This document shows positions 7,941-14,053 of a stretch of 18,640 bases of DNA, in pieces. A model generated the notes under the pieces. The model was not told where the DNA came from, searched no databases, and worked only from the letters and a program-made list of their open reading frames with translations. Every line of letters begins with the position of its first letter. Within the stretch, counting starts at the first letter, position 1. The stretch is from Lachnospiraceae bacterium UBA7110 (GTDB taxonomy: Bacteria; Bacillota; Clostridia; Lachnospirales; Lachnospiraceae). Made by a program: the position numbers and the translations under genes. The stretch covers positions 1,864 to 20,503 of the forward strand of contig DKYC01000095.1 of NCBI GenBank assembly GCA_002492295.1. The letters run 5' to 3'.

Positions 7941-9161
7941 ATGTCAGAAATGCTTACACTGGAAAAATTTGAGGAGGCATCTGAGCTTGTAAAGAAGGTT
8001 ACTTCCGAAACGAAGCTGATATACAGTGAATTTTTCAGTAACCAAACGGGAAACAGGGTCTATTTAAAGCCGGAAAATATGCAGCTTACGGGCGCATATA
8101 AGCTGCGCGGTGCATATTATAAAATCAGCACGCTTACACCTGAGGAGCGCGAGAAGGGACTGATTACCGCGTCTGCGGGAAACCATGCGCAGGGTGTGGC
8201 ATATGCCGCAAAAAAATATGGCGTGAATGCAGTAATTGTGATGCCGACTACGACACCGCTTATGAAAGTCAATAGAACAAAGGGTTATGGCGCTGAGGTT
8301 GTCCTAAAAGGGGATGTATATGATGAAGCGGCGGAGTACGCTGCGCGGCTTGCAGAAGAAAAAGGGTATACATTTATCCATCCGTTTGATGATTTGGCAG
8401 TTGCCACAGGGCAGGGCACGATTGCAATGGAAATTTTTAAGGAGCTGCCTTTGGTTGATATTATTTTGGTACCAATCGGAGGGGGCGGGCTTGCAACAGG
8501 CGTTTCAACGCTTGCAAAGCTTTTGAACCCCAAAATTCAGGTGATTGGCGTCGAACCCGCAGGCGCAAACTGTATGCAGGAGTCCCTGAAAGCAGGAGAG
8601 GTTGTGACGCTTCCAAAGGTCAATACGATTGCGGACGGTACGGCGGTAAAGACTCCGGGAAAAAATATTTTTCCGTATTTAAAGGAAAATATAGATGATG
8701 TGATTACTGTTCCGGACGAAGAGCTGGTTGTTTCATTCCTTGATGTCGTGGAAAATCACAAAATGGTCGTGGAAAATTCGGGACTGCTTACGGTGGCTGC
8801 GCTTCGTCATCTCGATGTGAAGAATAAAAAAGTGGTTTCCATTTTGAGCGGCGGAAACATGGATATTATTACGATGTCGTCCGTGGTACAGCAGGGATTA
8901 ATTTTCCGCGATAGGATTTTTACGGTTTCCGTGCTGCTGCCGGATAAGCCGGGGGAACTGACAAAGGTTTCAGGAGTGATTGCATCCATGAATGGAAATG
9001 TCATTAAACTGGAGCACAACCAGTTTGTGTCCATTAACAGGAACGCAGCCGTGGAGCTTCGCATTACGCTTGAAACGTTTGGGACGGAGCATAAAAATCA
9101 GATTATCAAGGCGTTGGAAGAAAACGGCTATCAGCCGAAACAAGTCAGAACCAATATATAA
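7941..9161 (+). CDS. ilvA: Threonine ammonia-lyase (threonine dehydratase)
   Basis: This PLP enzyme converts threonine to 2-ketobutyrate and ammonia, the entry step for isoleucine. The 406-residue protein has the PLP lysine in GAYKLRGAYY (Lys54), SAGNHAQG (about 78-85), the phosphate-binding glycine loop IGGGGL (179-184) and SGGN (303-306). Residues about 325-402 form a single C-terminal ACT domain (VSVLLPDKPGELTKV start). This is the shorter TdcB/IlvA form of about 400 residues, so both biosynthetic and catabolic roles are possible. The acetolactate synthase genes 7 kb downstream favour biosynthesis, with feedback control through the ACT domain. TAAGGAGG (7923-7930) supports the start. Confidence 0.93.
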   Translation: MSEMLTLEKFEEASELVKKVTSETKLIYSEFFSNQTGNRVYLKPENMQLTGAYKLRGAYYKISTLTPEEREKGLITASAGNHAQGVAYAAKKYGVNAVIVMPTTTPLMKVNRTKGYGAEVVLKGDVYDEAAEYAARLAEEKGYTFIHPFDDLAVATGQGTIAMEIFKELPLVDIILVPIGGGGLATGVSTLAKLLNPKIQVIGVEPAGANCMQESLKAGEVVTLPKVNTIADGTAVKTPGKNIFPYLKENIDDVITVPDEELVVSFLDVVENHKMVVENSGLLTVAALRHLDVKNKKVVSILSGGNMDIITMSSVVQQGLIFRDRIFTVSVLLPDKPGELTKVSGVIASMNGNVIKLEHNQFVSINRNAAVELRITLETFGTEHKNQIIKALEENGYQPKQVRTNI

Positions 9162-9185
9162 GCTTGCAATCAGGTGGGGATGTTA

Positions 9186-10058
9186 ATGAGTGAAATGCTG
9201 AAACAGACAAAAAATATGGCAGTACGGTATCTGATACTGACGGCAGCGGCATTTATTTATGCCGTTGCCATTAGTTTATTTTTAGATCCGAATGATATCG
9301 CGCCAGGTGGTGTGACGGGCGTATCGATTTTGGTAAACCGGTTTGTGAATATACCGACAGGTACCTTAAATCTGCTTTTAAATGTGCCAATCGTGGCGCT
9401 TGGACTGTGGAAGTTCGGCTGGCGTTTTATTGCCTCCACAATGTATGCGCTTTTTATGATTACGGTGTTTATCAATACTCTTTCGCCGCTCGGCGCAGTG
9501 ACGGATGACTTGCTGATTGCAGCAGTTATCGGCGGCGCGCTGATTGGTGTGGCGCTTGCGTTTGTGTTTAAGTCAGGCGCGACGACGGGCGGGGCGGATA
9601 TTATTATCAAAGTACTGCGAACGAAGTGGAAGCATATCAAAACAAATATTCTGTTTTTGGCGTTTGACAGTCTGGTTATCGTGGCATCCTGGATTGTGTT
9701 CCAGGATTTGACAGTGGCATTTTATGCAGGTGTGGCGGTTGTGATTGATTCTGTGGTGATGGATAAGGTACTTTACGGTTCGGATGAGGCGAAGCTGATT
9801 TTTATTATCAGCAGTGAGCCGACAAAAATGAAACAGCGGATTATGGGTGAGCTTGACATTACGACAACGATTGTTCCTGCGGTTGGCGCGTATACAGGGG
9901 AGCGTAAAGAGATGCTGATGGTCGTTACGAGAAAGCAGATGGCGCCAAAGCTTGAGGAGATTGTAAAGGACGAGGACAGGAGTGCGTTTATGATTATTGC
10001 GTCGGCGAATGAGATTTACGGGGAGGGCTATAAGGATATTACGCGGGAGCGGCTTTAA
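9186..10058 (+). CDS. YitT family (DUF161/DUF2179) membrane protein
   Basis: This 290-residue protein has about five hydrophobic segments (roughly residues 14-33, 60-77, 83-100, 108-129 and 155-190), then a soluble DUF2179 domain (about 200-286, KLIFIISSEPTKMKQRIM onward). Motifs such as DPNDIAPGGVTG (34-45) and GATTGGADII (131-140) are typical of YitT proteins, which are widespread in Firmicutes. Their transported substrate is unknown, and some have been suggested to act as efflux or ion transporters. The start at 9186 is chosen because AGGTGGGG ends 6 bases upstream; earlier GTG (9174) and ATG (9180) overlap that site. It follows ilvA by 24 bases and is probably cotranscribed. Confidence 0.88.
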   Translation: MSEMLKQTKNMAVRYLILTAAAFIYAVAISLFLDPNDIAPGGVTGVSILVNRFVNIPTGTLNLLLNVPIVALGLWKFGWRFIASTMYALFMITVFINTLSPLGAVTDDLLIAAVIGGALIGVALAFVFKSGATTGGADIIIKVLRTKWKHIKTNILFLAFDSLVIVASWIVFQDLTVAFYAGVAVVIDSVVMDKVLYGSDEAKLIFIISSEPTKMKQRIMGELDITTTIVPAVGAYTGERKEMLMVVTRKQMAPKLEEIVKDEDRSAFMIIASANEIYGEGYKDITRERL

Positions 10059-10064
10059 ACGGAT

Positions 10065-10095
10065 AAACAGTACGATAGGAAACGGTACGATAAGG
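10065..10095 (+). repeat. Imperfect 15-16 bp tandem repeat before the first GNAT gene
   Basis: AAACAGTACGATAGG (10065-10079) is followed by AAACGGTACGATAAGG (10080-10095), two copies differing by one substitution and one inserted base. It lies just upstream of the ribosome site of the next gene. It may be replication slippage; no function is evident. Confidence 0.75.
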
Positions 10096-10112
10096 AACAG
10101 GGGGGTATTATT

Positions 10113-10532
10113 GTGAAAATTGTAACATATAATTCTTTCCCTGATTGTGCGAAAAAAATCAGGGAGGCAGTGTTTGTTAAGGAGCAGGGATTCCGGGATG
10201 AGTTTGACGAGACGGATGCTGCAGCGGTACATATAGTATTGTTTGACGACATGGGTGCGCCTGCGGCAACCTGCCGCGTGTTTTGGGACGGTGAGCGTGC
10301 TTCTTATATTCTTGGCAGGCTTGCAGTTGTGAAGGAACACCGCGGGGAGCGGTTTGGTTCCGCAATTGTGCAGGAAGCAGAACGGTATGTGCATGGAAAA
10401 GGAAAGGCACAGCTTTCGCTGCATGCGCAGTGTACGGCGGCAGACTTTTATAAAAAATTAGGATATACGGCTTTTGGCGAAGTCGAAACGGAACAGGGAT
10501 GTCCGCATATTTGGATGAAGAAGCAGGTTTAG
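10113..10532 (+). CDS. GNAT family N-acetyltransferase (ElaA/YjcF-like)
   Basis: This 139-residue protein matches the compact ElaA/YjcF group of acetyl-CoA-dependent acetyltransferases: REAVFVKEQGF (about 18-28), an acetyl-CoA strand and loop LGRLAVVKEHRGERFG (about 67-82), LSLHAQCTAADFYKKLGY (about 101-118) and a C-terminal CPHIWM. The usual RGxGxG/A loop reads RGERFGSA, so one glycine is replaced by Arg. The substrate is unknown. The start is GTG 10113, supported by AGGGGGG seven bases upstream. It is 54 bases after the yitT stop. A hairpin directly follows the stop codon. Confidence 0.88.
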   Translation: MKIVTYNSFPDCAKKIREAVFVKEQGFRDEFDETDAAAVHIVLFDDMGAPAATCRVFWDGERASYILGRLAVVKEHRGERFGSAIVQEAERYVHGKGKAQLSLHAQCTAADFYKKLGYTAFGEVETEQGCPHIWMKKQV

Positions 10533-10563
10533 GGCAAGCAGGTATTCCGATGCATTGCCCTTT
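10532..10563 (+). terminator. Possible weak terminator after the first GNAT gene
   Basis: GGGCAAGCA (10532-10540) pairs with TGCATTGCCC (10551-10560) with one bulged base and a 10-base loop, followed by only TTT. It begins inside the TAG stop. It could be a leaky terminator or an mRNA-end stem. Confidence 0.4.
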
Positions 10564-10621
10564 ACAAGAATGCGCGGGAAAGATACATTATAACAGGAAA
10601 AAGATGTAGGAGAAAATGGAT

Positions 10622-11035
10622 ATGTGGTTTATTTTTGCATTGCTGTCGGCGGTTTTTGCGGCGCTTACTTCTATTCTCGCAAAGGTCGGCATTGAGGGCG
10701 TCAATTCCAATTTGGCAACGGCAGTCAGGACAGTTGTGGTTGTTTTTATGGCATGGGGCATGGTGTTTCTGACAAACGCGCAGACAGGGCTTGGCAATAT
10801 CGGGAGAAAGAGCTGGCTGTTTCTGATTTTGTCAGGACTGGCGACAGGAGCGTCGTGGCTGTGTTATTATAAGGCGCTGCAGATTGGGGAGGCGTCGAAG
10901 GTTGTTCCAGTGGACAAGCTGAGCGTGGTCATTACGCTCGTGCTTGCATTTGTGTTTCTGCATGAGCGCTTTACGGTGAAATCGGCTGTGGGCTGTGTCC
11001 TGATTGGGGCGGGGACACTGATTATGGTTTTGTAG
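10622..11035 (+). CDS. EamA-type half transporter (DMT superfamily)
   Basis: This 137-residue protein is very hydrophobic, with about five membrane segments and a single EamA unit. It begins MWFIFALLSAVFAALTSILA, and KVGIEGVNSNLATAVRT and ASWLCYYKALQIGEASKVVP are typical of the single-domain group. Full-length DMT exporters have two such units in about 300 residues, so this one probably works as a dimer; it is a known stand-alone form, not evidently truncated. Substrates of such half transporters are mostly unknown. The start is ATG 10622, nine bases after TAGGAG (10607-10612); ATG 10616 would add two residues but sits only three bases from that site. Confidence 0.87.
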   Translation: MWFIFALLSAVFAALTSILAKVGIEGVNSNLATAVRTVVVVFMAWGMVFLTNAQTGLGNIGRKSWLFLILSGLATGASWLCYYKALQIGEASKVVPVDKLSVVITLVLAFVFLHERFTVKSAVGCVLIGAGTLIMVL

Positions 11036-11128
11036 AATGAGATTTTGAACCGGATTCGCGCAAGGGCGGACCGGATGGAGGTGTTGGGATTGAACATTGA
11101 ATGTTTGGAAAGGAGCAGAGGTTATTTT

Positions 11129-11638
11129 ATGGAGAAAAGTCAGTTTTTATTCCGGGTAATCCGGCAGGAGGAGGCTGAGCAGGCAGTAGGGATTGAGGCG
11201 ATTTGCTTTCCGCCGCATGAGGCATGTTCCAGGGAAAGTATGTTGGCGCGTATTGCAAAAGCGCCAGAGCTGTTTTTGGTTGCAGAGGACAGGCAGACAG
11301 GGAAGATTGCAGGATTTTTGAATGGGATTGCAACAAATGAGCAGGTTTTCCGGGATGAATTTTTTACGGACGCGGATTTGCATGAGCCAAATGGCAGTAA
11401 TATCATGATATTGGGGCTGGATGTCCTTCCAGAGTACCGGTGTCAGGGATTGGCGAGGGAGCTGATGCGCCGCTATCTTTGCATAGGGAAAGAGAAGGGG
11501 CGCAAAACAGTAGTCCTGACCTGCCTGGATGATAAGGTAAAAATGTATCAGAAGATGGGATTCCATGACAGAGGACTGGCAAATTCCACATGGGGCGGGG
11601 AGCAGTGGCATGAGATGCGCCATACGCTGGACTTGTGA
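11129..11638 (+). CDS. GNAT family N-acetyltransferase
   Basis: A 169-residue acetyltransferase of the GNAT superfamily. The fold is indicated by an N-terminal RVIRQEEAEQAVGIEAICFP segment, the strand ILGLDVLPEYRCQGLARELM carrying the acetyl-CoA loop (RCQGLA), and VLTCLDDKVKMYQKMGF near the C-terminus. It resembles arylalkylamine-type acetyltransferases in layout, but the substrate cannot be predicted. The start is ATG 11129, with GAGG seven bases upstream. The open frame extends further up to about 11045 without a good start, and those codons are rejected. It lies 93 bases after the transporter gene, with no terminator seen in between. Confidence 0.85.
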   Translation: MEKSQFLFRVIRQEEAEQAVGIEAICFPPHEACSRESMLARIAKAPELFLVAEDRQTGKIAGFLNGIATNEQVFRDEFFTDADLHEPNGSNIMILGLDVLPEYRCQGLARELMRRYLCIGKEKGRKTVVLTCLDDKVKMYQKMGFHDRGLANSTWGGEQWHEMRHTLDL

Positions 11639-11705
11639 TGTGGGGGATGTGCATTTTGGAAGGGTGCTGGCAGTTGGTGGTTGAGAGGAATAGGAGAAAA
11701 CGGCA

Positions 11706-12215
11706 ATGTTGCGATTAAGACCTTATAAAGCCTGTGATGCAAAAACGATTGTTTCATGGGTAAAGGACGAAACGGCGTTTCACAAGTGGAGTGCGGACCG
11801 GTTTGAACGGTATCCGATTACGCAGGAGGATTTGAATGCGCATTATGACGCCTTGGCATATACGGATCAGTTTTTTGAGATGACGGCATATGATGAGATG
11901 GAAACCGTAGGGCATCTGATTATGCGCTTTACGGACGAAAGGAAAAATATTCTGCGCTTCGGTTTTGTGATTGTCGATGATACAAAACGGGGAATGGGGT
12001 ACGGAAAGGAACTGCTGCAATTGGCAATACTGTATGCGTTTTCGTTATTAAAGGTAGATACAATTACGCTTGGCGTGTTTGAGAACAATCCGCCCGCATA
12101 TTATTGTTACAAGTCCGTCGGCTTTCGGGAAACGGGAGAAGTGGTGGATTATATGATTGCGGGGGAAACGTGGAAGTGTATTGAGCTGGAACTGAAAAAA
12201 TCCTGGGTTTGTTAG
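11706..12215 (+). CDS. GNAT family N-acetyltransferase (RimJ/RimL-like)
   Basis: A 169-residue GNAT protein that begins LRLRPYKACDAKTIVSWV, typical of the RimJ/RimL-like branch that modifies protein N-termini, sugars or antibiotics. The acetyl-CoA loop is KRGMGYGKELL (about 98-108), and the C-terminal part has LGVFENNPPAYYCYKSVGF (about 121-139) with conserved Asn and Tyr. The substrate is unknown. TAGGAG about 9 bases upstream supports the ATG at 11706. It is the last gene of a series containing three GNAT genes that do not look like recent duplicates. A strong promoter begins only 4 bases after its stop. Confidence 0.87.
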   Translation: MLRLRPYKACDAKTIVSWVKDETAFHKWSADRFERYPITQEDLNAHYDALAYTDQFFEMTAYDEMETVGHLIMRFTDERKNILRFGFVIVDDTKRGMGYGKELLQLAILYAFSLLKVDTITLGVFENNPPAYYCYKSVGFRETGEVVDYMIAGETWKCIELELKKSWVC

Positions 12216-12218
12216 GAC

Positions 12219-12247
12219 TTTACACAGTTTAAAGAATCCGTTATAAT
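12219..12247 (+). promoter_or_regulatory. Strong promoter in the 12.2-12.5 kb gap
   Basis: TTTACA (12219-12224), a 17-base spacer and a perfect TATAAT (12242-12247) predict transcription from about 12254. No normal-length gene follows before the terminator at 12364-12398, so the expected product is a transcript of about 145 bases. Confidence 0.7.
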
Positions 12248-12288
12248 AAATGCAGCAGCAGGCAATAGTGGATTTAAAGGGTGATGAT

Positions 12289-12345
12289 GTGATACGGGAA
12301 GAAACTGTAAATGCAACAATTCCAAATTGTCCTCAATGGGGATAA
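12289..12345 (+). CDS. Possible 18-residue peptide
   Basis: A GTG start at 12289, seven bases after AAAGGG (12276-12281), opens an 18-codon frame encoding MIREETVNATIPNCPQWG and ending TAA at 12343-12345. It lies inside the promoter-terminator unit and overlaps two hairpins, like a leader peptide. However, it shows no run of a regulatory amino acid, and frames this short arise easily by chance. An ATG-ATG-TGA minimal frame overlaps it at 12284-12292. The peptide resembles nothing I know. Confidence 0.2.
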   Translation: MIREETVNATIPNCPQWG

Positions 12346-12363
12346 ATATTGAGGATATATAAG

Positions 12364-12398
12364 TAAGCGTTTTACCTTCACGGTAGGACGCTTATTTT
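12364..12398 (+). terminator. Strong intrinsic terminator upstream of the sigma gene
   Basis: A 13-bp stem (12364-12376 with 12382-12394, two G-U pairs) with a 5-base TTCAC loop is followed by TTTT. It ends the short upstream transcript and any read-through from the GNAT genes, isolating the sigma operon. Confidence 0.85.
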
Positions 12399-12400
12399 GG

Positions 12401-12423
12401 TTGTACCATATACAATGGTGCAA
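12401..12423. repeat. 9-bp inverted repeat between terminator and sigma promoter
   Basis: TTGTACCAT (12401-12409) and ATGGTGCAA (12415-12423) form an inverted repeat (one G-U pair if RNA) around a 5-base centre, directly after the terminator. There is no T-run, so it is more likely an operator or a stabilising stem. It is 43 bases upstream of the predicted sigma promoter. Confidence 0.5.
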
Positions 12424-12465
12424 TATGGAATGTGAAAAAAATAACAATAAAATTTTTCATGTCCA

Positions 12466-12491
12466 TGCAACCATTTCATAAAAATTCCGTC
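12466..12491 (+). promoter_or_regulatory. ECF-like promoter for the sigma operon
   Basis: TGCAAC (12466-12471), 16 bases, then CGTC (12488-12491) resembles the TGAAAC / CGTC pattern of ECF sigma promoters in Firmicutes, which usually precede their own sigma gene. No good TTGACA/TATAAT pair is seen here, though CATAAT at 12491-12496 could serve as a weak ordinary -10. Autoregulation by the downstream sigma factor is inferred. Confidence 0.45.
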
Positions 12492-12533
12492 ATAATAGGT
12501 AAGAGACCAAAATACAAATGAGGAGGTAGGGCA

Positions 12534-13091
12534 TTGGAGGACAAAGCGATTATCGCGCTTTTCTGGGCGCGCTCCCAACAGGCGATTGCGGAAACTTCCG
12601 CAAAATACGGGAAGAGACTTCATCAGCTTTCCATGAATATTCTGCACAATTATGAGGACGCGCAGGAGTGCGTCAACGATACGTACCATGCCGCATGGAA
12701 CACACTGCCGCCCCAAAAGCCGGACTTTTTATTCGCGTATCTTGCAAGGCTTGCGCGCAACGCATCCTTTGACAGATACGACTATAACCATGCAAAAAAA
12801 CGAACGGCAACCATTGTTTCCTTAAGTAAAGAACTGGAATGCTGCATCCCGGCGTCAAACGAACCGGAGCGCAAATCTGAGAGCGTGGAAATCGGGGCGG
12901 CGCTAAATTCGTTTTTGCAGGCACAGCCAAAAGACATGCGCCGTGTTTTCATTCAAAGATACTGGTATGCGCAGAGTATCCGTGCGATTGCAGCTGACTG
13001 CGGTATCAGTGAGGGCAAGGTGAAGTCAATGCTTTTCCGGATGCGGGGAAAACTGAAAATTTATTTGGAACAGGAGGGGATTACAATATGA
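12534..13091 (+). CDS. Sigma-70 family RNA polymerase sigma factor (ECF-like)
   Basis: This 185-residue protein has the two-domain build of a group IV sigma factor. Region 2 covers about residues 20-90 (FWARSQQAIAETSAKYG, then NYEDAQECVNDTYHAAWN and RLARNASFDRYD for -10 recognition and core binding). Region 4 covers about 125-180 with a helix-turn-helix (SIRAIAADCGISEGKVKSML, 148-167) for -35 recognition. The FWARSQQAI opening marks a sub-group frequent in Lachnospiraceae. The start is TTG 12534, with AGGAGGT six bases upstream; no ATG fits. The TGA overlaps the next gene's ATG (ATGA), so sigma and membrane partner are translationally coupled, as usual for sigma/anti-sigma pairs. Confidence 0.88.
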   Translation: MEDKAIIALFWARSQQAIAETSAKYGKRLHQLSMNILHNYEDAQECVNDTYHAAWNTLPPQKPDFLFAYLARLARNASFDRYDYNHAKKRTATIVSLSKELECCIPASNEPERKSESVEIGAALNSFLQAQPKDMRRVFIQRYWYAQSIRAIAADCGISEGKVKSMLFRMRGKLKIYLEQEGITI

Positions 13092-14008
13092 AGGCACGTG
13101 ACATACAGATCCGGAGGCTGCTTGACGCGATGATGTACCTTGAGGATGCTCTGATTGAAGAAGCAGCACCTGGGGAAGAGAGCGCATTGATTGGTGAAAA
13201 GCGCACCCGATTTTGGAAAAGAAAGGGAAATTTAAGAAAAATGACAGCGTGTGCGGCAATCCTGTTTGTGGCAGTTGTGTCTTTGTGGGTATGGAAAAGC
13301 AGTTTCACGGCAAAAGAGCGTTCTGCCTTGGATAACGGACAAAACGCGGGCGCTGCCAGTTTCGGCGCGCCGGCGGAGTGCGCAGAAGAATTTGTGCCAG
13401 AAACAAACACGGTTGGGGTAAAAAACAAAAACGCGGCAGATTTAAATGCGCAAATGCCCGCAGATAGTGCGGATTCCGGGATGATTACAGATAAAGCGGA
13501 AATTGCGGTTTTGGAGGCAGATAAGGATGTTGCGACAGGAGATGTTGCGGATGAGTCAAAGGACGGCACAATCGTGAGACTGATAGAAGAGTTTCCGCCA
13601 AAATTCGAACAGGGGGAAAAGGGTGGCGGTTCCAATGCGGTAAAATGCTATAAACAGCCCGAAAAAGGCGGTTGTGTTTTGTATAATGGCCTGCAGGCGG
13701 CGATTGACTATTGGGATAACGCAAATAACACAATTGAATTGGCAGAGCCTGAACGCTATCTTTATCATGTGGCAATTGACGTATTTGGAGATGTCGCACA
13801 AAATGGCAGGATGGTGTATGAAGAGCTTCGGCTCTCCGATGCTGGAAAGGAGCTGTTATATCAGGAATATGAACGTTTGCTTATAAGCGGTATTTGCGTA
13901 AGCCTTTCGGAAGATTTCCAACTGACGGGAACACTCAGCCGCGAGGAGCTCGAAAATTTTGAGCCATCTGCAGACTACGGATATGCATTCCGGCTTGTTA
14001 ACGAATAG
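13088..14008 (+). CDS. Putative membrane anti-sigma factor / sensor with external domain
   Basis: This 306-residue protein has a short cytoplasmic part (1-50, ending in a basic RTRFWKRKGNLRK patch), one membrane helix (about 52-69) and a long external part. The external part is an Ala/Asp/Glu-rich linker (72-180) plus a folded-looking domain (184-306) with an amphipathic YQEYERLLISG helix. No ZAS-type zinc motif (HxxxCxxC) is seen, so it is not a classic zinc anti-sigma. The anti-sigma role is inferred from the 4-base ATGA overlap with the sigma gene and from topology: a sigma-binding tail inside and a signal-sensing domain outside. A strong AGGAGGGG site precedes it. The external domain is not one I can name. 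Confidence 0.65.
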   Translation: MKARDIQIRRLLDAMMYLEDALIEEAAPGEESALIGEKRTRFWKRKGNLRKMTACAAILFVAVVSLWVWKSSFTAKERSALDNGQNAGAASFGAPAECAEEFVPETNTVGVKNKNAADLNAQMPADSADSGMITDKAEIAVLEADKDVATGDVADESKDGTIVRLIEEFPPKFEQGEKGGGSNAVKCYKQPEKGGCVLYNGLQAAIDYWDNANNTIELAEPERYLYHVAIDVFGDVAQNGRMVYEELRLSDAGKELLYQEYERLLISGICVSLSEDFQLTGTLSREELENFEPSADYGYAFRLVNE

Positions 14009-14053
14009 CGTGTGTAAGTAAAACATCACATAAAAAAGAAACGGAGGATTAAT

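Larger units (their letters stand above)
12254..12400 (+). ncRNA. Candidate small RNA or leader between promoter and terminator
   Basis: A strong promoter and a strong terminator bracket about 145 bases. Its 3' half contains consecutive hairpins: ACAATT/AATTGT with a 3-base loop (12316-12330), CCTCAAT/ATTGAGG with a 10-base loop (12331-12354), then the terminator. I do not recognise a known riboswitch or RNA family. Alternatives are an mRNA for the 18-codon frame at 12289, or a fortuitous promoter with the terminator simply ending the upstream GNAT operon. Confidence 0.4.

Noticed and set aside
11045..11128. Extended N-terminus of the second GNAT
   Set aside because: There is no acceptable start with a ribosome site, and the added residues do not look like a GNAT start.
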